A stretch of DNA of 64,000 nt. It comes from VGBV01 sp963780395. Lineage in GTDB: Bacteria > Actinomycetota > Thermoleophilia > Solirubrobacterales > 70-9. The translations under genes were made by a program, and so were the position numbers. Shown one piece after another: positions 33,072 to 41,464 of the stretch (the first letter of the stretch is position 1; each line of letters begins with the position of its first letter). The stretch is taken from contig CAWABY010000017.1 of NCBI GenBank assembly GCA_963780395.1, positions 248,001 to 312,000 on the forward strand, given 5' to 3'. Under the pieces are notes generated by a model. The model had not been told where the DNA came from. It did no database searches and saw only the letters and a list, made by a program, of their open reading frames with translations.

Positions 33072-34085
33072 CTACGCCTCCTCGGCCCGGAAGCCGGCCC
33101 GCAGCAGCAGCGGCACCTGGCGCAGCGGGTCGGGAGAGTCCAGCAGCACGACGCCCAGGTGGCGCTTGCCCAGCCGCGCCGTGGTCACGTAGCAGCGGCC
33201 CGCGCCGTTGGTGAGCCCGGTCTTCAGCCCGGTCACCTCGGCCCGCGGCACGCCGGCGATTCCCCGTTGCGCGAAGTAGTGGTTGTTTGCCAGGCTCAGG
33301 GTCCCTCCCTTGGTGGGGAAGGGCACCTCCGCCGAGCGGCGCCCGGTCACCGACGCGACCCAGTCGTTGGCCAGGTCGGCCCTCGCCAGCGCAGCCAGGT
33401 CATAGGCGCACGAGGCGTTGCCGGTGTCCTGGAGCCCGGCCGGCCCCGCGAAGCGCGTGCAGCCGAGCCCCATCTCTGCCCCGCGGCGGTTCATCCGCTT
33501 CACGAAGGCGCCCACGGTGCCCGCGTCGTGTTCCGCGAGGGCGACGGCAGCGTCGTTGCCGGATGCCAGCAGCAGGCCCAGGAAGAGGCCGTCGAGCGGC
33601 ACTCGCCTGCCCGCCTTCAGCACGCCGATCCGCGAGCCCTCGACGCCGGGCGCCTTGGCGCTGATCAGGACCCTCTCGCGCGGCCGGTGGCGCTCGGCGA
33701 TCAGCAGCGCGGTCATCATCTTGGTCAGGCTCGCGATCGGGCGCTCCCGCCCGGGGTTGCGCGCCCACAGCACCTCGCCGCTGTCGACGTCGAACAGAAT
33801 CCCGGCGGCGGGCGGCTGCTTCAGGCGGGGGCGAACCGGGGCGGGGGCCGGCGCCGGGCCGACCGCGTAGGCCTCAACCTGGGCCGGGTCGAGCACGGGC
33901 GGCTCGACAGAGGCGACGGTCCCGGCCGCCTCGTCGGCGGCTGCGTCCGGCCCGATCGCGTCGGTGGCCGTCTCGGTCGGGGCCGAGGTCGGAACGGTCG
34001 CAGCGGCGTCGCGATCCTCAACCGCGTCGCGGTCGGGCCAGAGCAGTACCGCCGCGACCGCCGTGACGCCGAACGCCACCAGCAC
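33072..34085 (-). CDS. D-alanyl-D-alanine carboxypeptidase, S11/PBP5 family
   Basis: Trims the terminal D-Ala of peptidoglycan stems. The 337 residues have an N-terminal membrane anchor (LVAFGVTAVAAVLLW), a Thr/Ala/Pro-rich linker of about 80 residues, and the peptidase domain with all three catalytic motifs: SLTKMM (SxxK), SGND (SxN) and KTGLTNGAG (KTG). The GTG at 34085 cuts into the membrane helix; the frame stays open upstream, and a CTG at 34151 overlapping the stop of an upstream remnant (CTGA) would give 22 more residues, LTEQQPSEDGSRWGG and on, and a more normal cytoplasmic N-terminus. The start is therefore uncertain. Confidence 0.9.
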   Translation of the reverse strand: MLVAFGVTAVAAVLLWPDRDAVEDRDAAATVPTSAPTETATDAIGPDAAADEAAGTVASVEPPVLDPAQVEAYAVGPAPAPAPVRPRLKQPPAAGILFDVDSGEVLWARNPGRERPIASLTKMMTALLIAERHRPRERVLISAKAPGVEGSRIGVLKAGRRVPLDGLFLGLLLASGNDAAVALAEHDAGTVGAFVKRMNRRGAEMGLGCTRFAGPAGLQDTGNASCAYDLAALARADLANDWVASVTGRRSAEVPFPTKGGTLSLANNHYFAQRGIAGVPRAEVTGLKTGLTNGAGRCYVTTARLGKRHLGVVLLDSPDPLRQVPLLLRAGFRAEEA

Positions 34086-34147
34086 CGCGCCGATCGCCAG
34101 CGCCCGTCCGCCCCAGCGGCTCCCGTCCTCCGATGGCTGCTGCTCGG

Positions 34148-34252
34148 TCAGGCCGGCAGCTCGGGGTCGTGTGAGCAGATCAGCCGGACCTCGTCGCCGC
34201 GCTCGCGCGCGAGCTCGCGCAGGTGGTGGATCGTGGCCAAGGCGCGAGCATA
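34148..34252 (-). pseudogene. C-terminal remnant of an MBL-fold hydrolase gene
   Basis: A 34-residue stretch on the minus strand, YARALATIHHLRELARERG then VRLICSHDPELPA and stop. This is the typical end of quorum-quenching-type or glyoxalase-like MBL hydrolases (final helix, then strand, then SHDP). No N-terminal part or start codon is present; upstream lies another gene. It is probably what is left after a deletion. Its TGA overlaps the possible CTG start of the carboxypeptidase gene. Confidence 0.45.
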
Positions 34253-34272
34253 TTGGCCGCGTCGCGGCTCGG

Positions 34273-34491
34273 CTACTCGTCGGGCGGCGGGTTCCGGATG
34301 GCCCCGTACAGCCCCGCCGCGATCATGCCGATCACCAGCAGCGAGATCGCCACGAACCCCAGGGCCAGCAGGTCCCCGTAGTTGGAGAGCCCGAGGCCGA
34401 GCTTCACGGCCGCGTACAGGGTGAGGATGCCGAACACGGCGCAGAAGCCGAGGCCCAGGCCGAGCAGCGCGGATCGCACACCGGGGTCCAT
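34273..34491 (-). CDS. Small two-helix membrane protein
   Basis: A 72-residue protein, MDPGVRSALLGLGLG at the start, with two membrane helices (about residues 8-31 and 42-64) joined by LGLGLSNYGDL and a short polar tail (RNPPPDE). It lies 5 bases after the rhomboid gene on the same strand and is probably cotranscribed. The hydrophobic pattern and position of start and stop support a real gene. No family can be named. Confidence 0.6.
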   Translation of the reverse strand: MDPGVRSALLGLGLGFCAVFGILTLYAAVKLGLGLSNYGDLLALGFVAISLLVIGMIAAGLYGAIRNPPPDE

Positions 34492-34496
34492 CTGGC

Positions 34497-35352
34497 CTAG
34501 TAGACAGGTAACGGCGGATCGGGGTCGCGGTTCCGCCTGACCAGAAGCCTGATCGTGGCCAGCCCGAAGATGAAGCCGCCGACGTGAGCGAAGTAGGCGA
34601 TCCCCTCGCCGCCGCCCGCCTCCGGAGTCGCGACCTGCCCCAGGGCCGGGATGAACTGGAGCACGAACCAGATCGCCAGCAGGACCAGCGCCGGGATCTC
34701 GATCAGGGTGACGAAGAAGATGATGAAGATCAGGGTCAGCACCCTCGCCTGCGGGTGCAGCAGGGCGTACGCGCCCAGCACCCCGGCGACAGCGCCGCTG
34801 GCGCCGATCGTCGGCACGGTCGAGCCGGGGTCGAGCGCGGCTTGGGAGTAGACCGCGACAAGTCCTGCGGCCAGGTAGAAGAGCACGAATTTGAGCCGCC
34901 CCAGCGCATCCTCGATGTTGTTGCCGAACACCCAGAGGAAGAGCATGTTGCCCGCGATGTGGAGGATGCCGCCGTGCATGAACATCGAGGTGAACAGGGT
35001 GATGAACCACGCCGCCTGCTCCAGTGGGATCAGCGCGACGCCGGGGTTGGCCTCGCCGCGGGCCTCCGCCTCCGCGAACTCCGTGGTCCCGGGACAGACC
35101 ACTCCCGGCTCGGCCTGGTCGTTGACCGCGCCGATCGAGCAGTCCTCCTGTTCGGAGGGGTGGGTGATGCGGTAGGGGATGGCCCCGTACTCGAGCGAGC
35201 TCTGCGTCGATCTCGCCGAGCCCGATCTGGTTCAGCTGGGGGTCGGTCGGGAAGGTCCACTGCCAGACCATGAAGGCGACGTTGATCGCGATCAGGACCA
35301 CGGTCACGACCGGGAAGCTGGCGGTCGGCAGGTTGTCCTTGAGCGGGATCAC
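34497..35352 (-). CDS. Rhomboid intramembrane serine protease, frame broken near 35205
   Basis: Cleaves substrates inside the membrane. The GTG at 35352 starts MIPLKDNLPTASFPVVTVVLIAINVAFMVWQ, the usual first helix of bacterial rhomboids, but after GLGEID the frame changes. Reading +1 gives SLEYGAIPYRITHPSEQ and the whole core: FMHGGILHIAGNMLFLWVFG (conserved H and N), GASGAVAGVLGAYALL (catalytic Ser) and YFAHVGGFIFGL (catalytic His). One extra base at 35196-35211 accounts for the break. The restored protein has about 284 residues, normal for the family. A good annotation should join both parts. Confidence 0.85.
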
Positions 35353-35365
35353 TCCGCGGCCAAGC

Positions 35366-35923
35366 CTATTTGCGCCGACAGAGGTGCTCGAGCAGCCAAC
35401 CCGGCGTCTCCTCCAGGGCGAGGTCGCCGTCCAGGACGTCGGTCGCGAACACGATTCCCTCCTCGGTCAGCTGTCCATCAGGCGTTCGCAGCGGGTCGTC
35501 TCGCACGAAGATCGAGAGGAAGCGCGTCGCCCCGCCCCCGCCGAAGGTGGAGGCCACGGCGATGCCGGCGAAGTGCCTCACCTGCCCGGCGCTGCCGTCG
35601 TCGAAGCGCGCCAGGAAGCCCTTGCCGGCGATCAGGTTGCGCCCGCCGCGCGCAAGGTCGCCGTACGCGCGTGGGGGCGGCCGGATCCCCGCCGCCCGCA
35701 GGCCGAAGGCGCGCAGGAAGTCCGCCTCGTCCTGGTCGCGCTCGGCCAGCTTGGCGGCCAGCCCGGCCATCCGTCTGCAGGCGCTGCCGCTGAACTCCTC
35801 GCTCAGGTCGGCGGTGTCGATCGCGTCCCCATCGCCGTCCTCGGCCCAGGGCTCGAAGAACCACAGCGCCGCCCCGGCGCCGAGGATCGCCAGCCCCGCC
35901 AGCAGCCCCGCGAAGACCTTCAC
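35366..35923 (-). CDS. Single-pass exported protein, unknown function
   Basis: A 185-residue protein with an N-terminal helix (VFAGLLAGLAILGAGAALWFF) as signal or anchor. The external part has CRRMAGLAAKLAERDQDEADFLRAFGLRAAGI, a helical stretch, followed by a beta-rich end with AGQVRHFAGIAVASTFGG and FLSIFVRDDPL. There are two Cys residues (in GSACRRM and HLCRRK) that could form a disulfide. No domain recognised. It lies between the rhomboid and the peptidoglycan-binding gene on the same strand. Confidence 0.6.
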   Translation of the reverse strand: MKVFAGLLAGLAILGAGAALWFFEPWAEDGDGDAIDTADLSEEFSGSACRRMAGLAAKLAERDQDEADFLRAFGLRAAGIRPPPRAYGDLARGGRNLIAGKGFLARFDDGSAGQVRHFAGIAVASTFGGGGATRFLSIFVRDDPLRTPDGQLTEEGIVFATDVLDGDLALEETPGWLLEHLCRRK

Positions 35924-35945
35924 GCCTGCGAGGCTAGCCGGATGC

Positions 35946-37142
35946 CTAGGGGCGGTGGCCGCTCGGCGGGATCTCGTAGCGCTTCGCGGGCAGCGAGGCC
36001 GATCGCGGCGCGGGCAGGCTGAGGCCTGACTTCGTCGCCGTCACGGCCCCCTGCTTGGTCCAGCGCACAGCGAGGGGCTCGAACTCGAGCATCAGCCGCC
36101 ACGTCGCGGAGTCGATCGATCCGGTCGCGGGCAGGCCCCGCTGGGACTGCAGTGCGCTGACCGCGGAGCGGGTCGGCGACTCGTAGTAGCCCGTCACGGG
36201 GGTCGAGAAGCCGCCGCCGGCCAGCAGCTGCTGCGCCCACGCGACCAGGTCGCCCTTGGAGCCGGGCCGCAGCGTCGGATAGCTGTCGTAGACGACCTCG
36301 CTGGAGAGCGGCGCCACCCCCTTGCCGACCGCCTTCCACTGGCGCCTGCCCGCGTGCTGCCACGACCACCAGCTGACGCCCTCCATGCCGTAGGCGGCCG
36401 CGAGGCGCCGGAAGCGGCTGATCTGCTTGCCGCTCGGGTTGAGATAGACCTGGCCCAGCGGCAGGATCGGCCGCCCGTAGGGCCGGTTGAAGACCCAGGT
36501 GTGGACGAAGGCCTCGTCGACGCTGTCGCCGATCGTCTTCCAGTAGAGCTGGGGGGCGTTGTACTGGGCGCCGCCGGGCCCGAGGAAGACCGAGAAGGGG
36601 AACGCCGGGTGGTAGTCCGCATATGGGAAGGCGGCGAGCGCAAGCGGATAGTCGGGTCCCACCAGCGCCCGCAGCTTGCGCATGTAGGTGGAGGCCTGGG
36701 GGTAACGGCCCTCGTAGTGACCCTCGGCGTCGATCACCAGGCAGTCCGCGCCGCGGGCCACGGCCGCGGCTCCGACCGCGGCCTCGCGCTTCACGTTGCG
36801 GCCGTAGACGAACTGCCAGCCGCAGACCCGCAGGCCGCGCGCGTGCAGCGCACTCACGAGCGAGGGCGAGAACTGCGACCAGGTGTTGCCCGCGTCCCCG
36901 GACTTGACCAGCACGTACTCGATCCCGCGCTGCCGCGCCTTCTTCGCGATGCGGTTGACGTTGCCGCCCTGGGCGCGGCTGAGGTACCAGATCCACATGC
37001 CGTCGCCGGCCATCGGGTTCGATACGGCCGCCTCGGTCTGCTGAGAGGACGCGGGACGCGCCAGCGGCCCGGCGAGCAGGATCGCGGCCGCGGCGCCGGC
37101 GCAGCAGGCGAGGGCGATGGCTCTTGCGCGTGCCGTGGGCAT
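35946..37142 (-). CDS. Secreted protein with TIM-barrel-like domain and peptidoglycan-binding domain
   Basis: A 398-residue exported protein. A signal peptide ends near ARPASSQ. The next about 230 residues look like a glycoside-hydrolase-type barrel: MWIWYLSRAQGGNV, IEYVLVKSGDAGNTW, LRVCGWQFVYG, CLVIDAEGHY (DxE pair) and GVSWWSWQHA, similar in order to GH25 or DUF1906-like barrels. The C-terminal part (PTLRPGSKGDLVAWAQQLLAGGGF to IDSATW) is a PG_binding_1 domain. A wall-lytic or wall-binding role is likely; the DAEGHY acids are the best catalytic candidates. I chose the ATG at 37142 in front of the signal peptide. Confidence 0.8.
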   Translation of the reverse strand: MPTARARAIALACCAGAAAAILLAGPLARPASSQQTEAAVSNPMAGDGMWIWYLSRAQGGNVNRIAKKARQRGIEYVLVKSGDAGNTWSQFSPSLVSALHARGLRVCGWQFVYGRNVKREAAVGAAAVARGADCLVIDAEGHYEGRYPQASTYMRKLRALVGPDYPLALAAFPYADYHPAFPFSVFLGPGGAQYNAPQLYWKTIGDSVDEAFVHTWVFNRPYGRPILPLGQVYLNPSGKQISRFRRLAAAYGMEGVSWWSWQHAGRRQWKAVGKGVAPLSSEVVYDSYPTLRPGSKGDLVAWAQQLLAGGGFSTPVTGYYESPTRSAVSALQSQRGLPATGSIDSATWRLMLEFEPLAVRWTKQGAVTATKSGLSLPAPRSASLPAKRYEIPPSGHRP

Positions 37143-37195
37143 CGAATCCAGGCTACGTAGACCCAGAACAACGCTCCGCAACTAAGGTTGCTGTC

Positions 37196-37702
37196 GTGAG
37201 TGACGGTGGCTGGCACATCGCGCAGGTCAACATCGCGCTACCCGTGGAGCCGCTGGACTCGCCGGCGCTGGAGGAGTTCGTCGCCCTGCTCGAGCCCGTC
37301 AACGCGCTCGCCGACGCGGCCCCTGGCTTCGTCTGGCGCCTGCAGACCGAGGACGGCGACGCGACTGCGATCCGGGCCTTCGGCGACGACCGCCTGATCA
37401 TCAACATGTCGGTCTGGGAGTCGATCGAGGCGCTCTGGGACTACGTCTACGACGGAGGCCATCTGCGGGCGATGCGCCGCCGCCGCGAGTGGTTCACGCG
37501 CATGGCCGAGTCGCACCTGGTCCTGTGGTGGGTCCCGGCCGGCGAGCCTCCAACGGTCGCCGAGGCCGAGGAGCGGCTGGCGCTTCTGAAAGAGAGGGGA
37601 CCGACGCCCGAGGCGTTCACCTTCAAGGCGCGCTTCGGGCCACCTCCCGTTGTGGAGGGCGCTCTCCCGGTCACCAACGACCGAGACCCCTGCCCGGCCT
37701 GA
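37196..37702 (+). CDS. DUF3291 domain protein
   Basis: A 168-residue protein matching DUF3291: HIAQVNIALPVEPLDSPALEEFVALLEPVNALADAAPGFVWRLQTEDG followed by LIINMSVWESIEALWDYVYDGGHLRAMRRRREWF and LVLWWVPAGEPPTVAEAEERL. It has a dimeric alpha/beta-barrel (ABM-like) pattern. The family occurs in bacteria and fungi; some relatives are assigned to heme-degrading or monooxygenase-like folds, without a proven role. GTG at 37196 is chosen as it directly precedes the conserved start. Confidence 0.87.
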   Translation: MSDGGWHIAQVNIALPVEPLDSPALEEFVALLEPVNALADAAPGFVWRLQTEDGDATAIRAFGDDRLIINMSVWESIEALWDYVYDGGHLRAMRRRREWFTRMAESHLVLWWVPAGEPPTVAEAEERLALLKERGPTPEAFTFKARFGPPPVVEGALPVTNDRDPCPA

Positions 37703-37744
37703 CTCTCACCAGACTCTCATCGAGGCCCGCTTTGATCTGGGCCC

Positions 37745-37939
37745 ATGGAGGCCATCGGTCCACACATTTGCCCGAATTGCGGTGAGCGCGTTAGCGCTTT
37801 CGCCGCCGGCTGCGCCCTCTGCGGTGCTCAGCTGGATCCCAGGCGCGGGGCCGTCCCTCCGACGCTGAGCGAGCGCGTCGCCTCTCGCCTGGCCATCGCC
37901 CGCCTGCGCCTCGAGCGCAAGCGCCGGGCGCGCGACTGA
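37745..37939 (+). CDS. Small zinc-ribbon protein
   Basis: A 64-residue protein with a classical zinc ribbon at the N-terminus: CPNCG and, 12 residues later, CALCG. The remainder is a basic helix rich in Arg and Leu (SERVASRLAIARLRLERKRRARD), which may contact nucleic acid or ribosome. Only the stop separates it from the convergent transglycosylase gene. The motif is certain, the role is not. Confidence 0.8.
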   Translation: MEAIGPHICPNCGERVSAFAAGCALCGAQLDPRRGAVPPTLSERVASRLAIARLRLERKRRARD

Positions 37940-37940
37940 G

Positions 37941-38723
37941 TCAAGCACCCCAGCAGTAGAGGAAGTAGATCGCGTCGGGGTCGCGCGCGATCTCCTTCGC
38001 ATAGCGGCTGACCGCGTCCACGTAGAGGCCCGAGGGGTTGTAGTGGTAGAGCGCCCGCCGGTAGTTGCCGGGGGCGCCGTGGTCACGCAGCAGGCGCGCC
38101 GCCGCGGGAATCGCGTCGGCGGGGTCCTGGATGTTGCCGCCTTGCCCGTAGATCCGCCAGGTCGATGGGATGAACTGCATCGGCCCCCGGGCGCCGGCGG
38201 TGCTCTTGCTTTTGACGCGCCCGAACTTGGTCTCGACCAGGTTGATCGCAGCCAGGTACTCCGCCGCGATCCCATAGCGGCGCTCGGCCGCCTCGTAGTG
38301 CCCGACGAGGTCGGCCAACGGCAGCGGCTTGCCGACCTTGAGCTTGCGCGGCGGCCCGCCACCCGAGAGGCGCCTGAGGCTGCGAGCCGCAGCGTTCAGC
38401 TGGCGCAGCTGTCGGGCGAGCGAGCCCGGCAGCTCCACCAGGGCGGCGTCGGCGAGGGCCCCGCGCTTGGCCATGAAGCGGACTTTGCGCTGTACCACCA
38501 GGGCGGGCTCCACCACCTCGTCCGGGGCCTGCCCCGCCGGGGGGTCACCCGCGTCGGCGCGCCAGGCGTCGATGGCGTCGCGCAGCTGCTCGTCGTTGGC
38601 TGCGAGCTGCTCGGAGAGCTGGGCGGCGGAGGGCGCGGCCCCACCCTCGTCGGCCGCGCACCCGAAAAGCGTCGTCGCCGCCGCCAGCACGGCGAGACTG
38701 CGCAACGTCCGTAGGCGGGTCAT
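37941..38723 (-). CDS. Lytic transglycosylase-like lipoprotein
   Basis: A 260-residue exported lipoprotein: signal peptide with lipobox LFGC near residue 22. After a helical region of about 110 residues comes a soluble lytic transglycosylase-like domain: AAEYLAAINLVETKFGRVKS, with the catalytic Glu, then STAGARGPMQFIPSTWRIYG, and YHYNPSGLYVDAVSRYA. These match the SLT/MltB-like group. It would cleave glycan strands of peptidoglycan for wall turnover. It follows lipA on the same strand, 10 bases after its restored end. Confidence 0.88.
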   Translation of the reverse strand: MTRLRTLRSLAVLAAATTLFGCAADEGGAAPSAAQLSEQLAANDEQLRDAIDAWRADAGDPPAGQAPDEVVEPALVVQRKVRFMAKRGALADAALVELPGSLARQLRQLNAAARSLRRLSGGGPPRKLKVGKPLPLADLVGHYEAAERRYGIAAEYLAAINLVETKFGRVKSKSTAGARGPMQFIPSTWRIYGQGGNIQDPADAIPAAARLLRDHGAPGNYRRALYHYNPSGLYVDAVSRYAKEIARDPDAIYFLYCWGA

Positions 38724-38733
38724 GCGGCGGCGC

Positions 38734-39721
38734 TCAGACCGCGGTCGCGGCGGCGCGGCGCTCGGCTACCTCACGGGCGCTCTGGTCAGCGTGGTAGGAG
38801 CTGCGCACGAGCGGGCCCGGACGCCACCGACTCGAACCCGAGCCCCGTCGCCGCCCGCTCCAGGTCGGCGAACTCCTCGGGGTGCCAGTAGCGGTCGACG
38901 GGCAGGTGCTTCTCGGTCGGGCGCAGATACTGGCCGACCGTCAGCACCTGCACGCGGTGCTCGCGGAGGATGCCGAACGCCTCAACCATCTCCTCGAAGG
39001 TCTCGCCGAGGCCCACCATCAGCCCCGACTTCGTCACCACCTGATCGCCGCCCATCTCCTTCGCCATCGCCAGCACCCGCGCCGAGCGCATGAAATCCGA
39101 GCCCCGGCGGGCGATCGGGTACAGGCGCGGGACGGTCTCGACGTTGTGGTTGAAGACGTCGGGGTGCTCGGCGACCACCTTGGCCAGCGGCATCTCGGCC
39201 CCGCGGAAATCGGGCGTCAGAACCTCGACCGCGCACCCCGGCGCCAGCTTGCGGATCGAGCGGATGACGCCGACGAAGGCGCCTGCGCCGTAGTCGGGGA
39301 GGTCGTCGCGGTCGACCGAGGTGACGACCGCATGGGTCAGGCCCATCCGCTTGACCTGGTTGGCCACGCGCAGCGGCTCCAGCGGGTCATTCCAGGTGGG
39401 CTTGCCCGTTTGCACGTTGCAGAAGCCGCAGCGGCGGGTGCAGACGTCGCCGAGAATCATGAACGTCGCCGTGCCGCGCTCCCAGCACTCGCCGACGTTG
39501 GGGCAGTTGGCCTCCTGGCAGACGGTGTGGAGCCCGTCAGCCTCGATCGCCGCGCTGAGGCGACGGTAGTTGGGGCCGCCGGGCGCCGGGACCTTGAGCC
39601 AGGGCGGCTTGCGGTCGCGGAAGCCGACCTTGCCGTCGCCGTTCACCTCTGAGCCGCCGGGGTTGGACCGCGAGCGCGTCACATGCACGCGCTCGGAGAG
39701 GCTGGTTGGGTCCGCGCTCAT
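38734..39721 (-). CDS. lipA: Lipoyl synthase, C-terminus displaced by a one-base insertion
   Basis: Radical SAM enzyme that inserts two sulfurs into octanoyl-protein. Both iron-sulfur sites are present: CQEANCPNVGEC (auxiliary cluster) and CTRRCGFCNV (radical SAM CxxxCxxC). In the given sequence the frame ends early in SGPARAQLLPR (stop at 38786). Removal of one C in 38811-38820 gives SGPLVRSSYHADQ and an end at 38734, with the RSSYHAD motif whose Ser caps the auxiliary cluster. So the catalytic C-terminus is encoded but out of frame. Start ATG 39721, 4 bases after lipB. Last gene of the bkd-leuDH-lipB operon. Confidence 0.93.
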
Positions 39722-39725
39722 CGTC

Positions 39726-40415
39726 CTACGCCACCGCCGCCACGCTCTCGAGCCGCTCGGGCGGGACGGCAACCAGCCGCCGCCCGTAGACCTCGCCGAA
39801 GCGTTCGCTGACCACGTCCATGACCCGGTCCATCGGCTGCTCGGCGCCCAGCTCGCGGCAGATCGAGGTCATGCGGCAGTCCTCGATCCCACAGGGCACG
39901 ATCCACTCGAACGGCTGCAAGTCGTTGTTGACGTTGATCGCAAACCCGTGGGTGGTGATTCCGCGGCTGACGTGGACCCCGATCGATCCGATCTTGCGGT
40001 CGCCGGCCCAGACGCCCGTGAGCCCGTCGATCAATCGCGCCTCGATCCCGAAGGCTGCGAGCGAATCGATCATCAGCCGCTCCAGCCGCCCCACGTACGC
40101 CGCGACGCCGATCCGGCGGTCGTTCAGGGAGACGATCGGATAGCCGACCAGCTGGCCCGGACCGTGGTAGGTGACGGACCCCCCGCGATCTGCCTCGCAG
40201 ACCTCAATTCCCTGCATCCGATACCAGTCCTCGCCCATCCCCAGCTCGGCGGGCTTCGCTCGGCGGCCCTTGGTGTAGACCGGCGGGTGCTCCAGCAGCA
40301 GCAGCAGGTCCGGGACCTCGCCGAGCCGGCGCGCCTGCTCCAGGCGCTTCTGCAGCGAGCGAGCCTCCTCGTATGGGACCTGCCCCAGCCGCGCGCACCA
40401 GACCTCGTCGCTCAT
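39726..40415 (-). CDS. lipB: Octanoyl-[acyl carrier protein]-protein octanoyltransferase
   Basis: Transfers octanoyl from ACP to the lipoyl domain Lys of E2 proteins. The 229 residues include HPPVYTKGRRAKPAE, VCEADRGGSVTYHGPGQLVGYPI, the catalytic Lys in DRKIGSIGVHVSRGITTHGFAINV and the Cys in WIVPCGIEDCRMTS. All are family signatures. The start ATG overlaps the stop of the amino acid dehydrogenase gene by 4 bases, so it is translated with it. In this operon it makes the cofactor for the BCKDH E2 encoded upstream and for the PDH E2 of the neighbouring cluster. Confidence 0.95.
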   Translation of the reverse strand: MSDEVWCARLGQVPYEEARSLQKRLEQARRLGEVPDLLLLLEHPPVYTKGRRAKPAELGMGEDWYRMQGIEVCEADRGGSVTYHGPGQLVGYPIVSLNDRRIGVAAYVGRLERLMIDSLAAFGIEARLIDGLTGVWAGDRKIGSIGVHVSRGITTHGFAINVNNDLQPFEWIVPCGIEDCRMTSICRELGAEQPMDRVMDVVSERFGEVYGRRLVAVPPERLESVAAVA

Positions 40416-41464
40416 GCGGTCAGTTTCGCAGGCCTCCGGGGTGGGCGGGCGCCCTCGAGCCGGCGCAGGGCGACCTCGCGCGCCGCTTCCAGGGGCGTCT
40501 CGCCGCTGCGCTCGGCTTCGTCGAGCACCCGGCCCATGGCGCCGCCGATGCCCTTGACCAGGGCGTCGACTTGGGAGGCGGGGAGGCGATGAAGCTCGGC
40601 GTCGACGCTGATCAGCCCGCCGGCGTTGGCGATGAAATCGGGCGCGTAGAGCACCCCGCGCTCCGCCAGGGACTCGGCCAGCCGCTCCTCGGCCAAGGTG
40701 TTGTTGGCCGACCCGCAGATCACCGCGCAGCGCAGCCGATCCAGCGCGCGCTCGTCGATCACGCCCCCCAACGCGCACGGGGCCAGCACGTCGCACTCCG
40801 CGCCGACTGCGTCCTCGGGAGCTACCCAGGTGGCGCCCAGGCGCCGAGCCAGCGCCCGCTTGCCGTCGTCGACGTCGGAGACGAGCAGCCGCGCCCCGGC
40901 GCGGGTCAGGCGCTCGGCCAGCGCGGCGCCGACGTGCCCCAGGCCGATCACGCAGACACTGACGCCCTCCAGCCCGGAGCTTCCGAGCGCGCGCTCGCAC
41001 GCCGCGCGCATCGCCGCTTCGACGCCGCGGGCAGTGACCGGGCTGGGATCACCGGAGCCGCCCCGCGCGGCGGGGAGGCCGACGACATGGGACGTTCGCT
41101 CGGCGACCGCCGTCATGTCCGCGGTCGTGGTGCCGACGTCCTCGGCGACCACGTAGCGGCCCTCGATGGCCTCGACCGCATCGCCCAGGTCCAGCATCAG
41201 GTCGCGGCGGCGCTTCACCGACAGGTTCGGCGGCGCGCAGAGCGCGGACTTGCCGCCCCCCAATTGGAGACCGGCGGCCGCCGCCTTGTAGGTCATCGCC
41301 TCGGACAGCCGCAGGGCGTCGGCGATGGCGTCGCCGGGCGTCTCGTACCGCCACAGCCTGGCTCCGCCCAGCGCGGGGCCGAGTGCGGTCGAGTGCACCG
41401 CGATCACCAGGTGCAGGCCCGTTCGCTCCCCGCGGCGGACGAGCAGATCCTCATGCCCGCTCAT
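40412..41464 (-). CDS. Leucine/valine dehydrogenase (Glu/Leu/Phe/Val dehydrogenase family)
   Basis: Oxidative deamination of a branched-chain amino acid to the 2-oxo acid with NAD+. The 350 residues include LGPALGGARLWRY, AMTYKAAAAGLQLGGGKSAL (with the two catalytic Lys), YVVAEDVGTTTADM (Asp), the Rossmann motif VIGLGHVGAALAERL and FIANAGGLI. Spacing is that of leucine/valine dehydrogenases and not hexameric GDH. The start overlaps the E2 stop by 4 bases and the stop overlaps the lipB start by 4. The context, feeding 2-oxo acids to BCKDH, supports branched-chain specificity. Confidence 0.9.
   Translation of the reverse strand: MSGHEDLLVRRGERTGLHLVIAVHSTALGPALGGARLWRYETPGDAIADALRLSEAMTYKAAAAGLQLGGGKSALCAPPNLSVKRRRDLMLDLGDAVEAIEGRYVVAEDVGTTTADMTAVAERTSHVVGLPAARGGSGDPSPVTARGVEAAMRAACERALGSSGLEGVSVCVIGLGHVGAALAERLTRAGARLLVSDVDDGKRALARRLGATWVAPEDAVGAECDVLAPCALGGVIDERALDRLRCAVICGSANNTLAEERLAESLAERGVLYAPDFIANAGGLISVDAELHRLPASQVDALVKGIGGAMGRVLDEAERSGETPLEAAREVALRRLEGARPPRRPAKLTA

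Noticed and set aside
34273..35352. A 359-residue protein joining a rhomboid start and a small membrane protein
   Set aside because: The middle part is Arg/Gly-rich nonsense; the rhomboid core is in the other frame (34497-35102), and the tail is the separate small gene.
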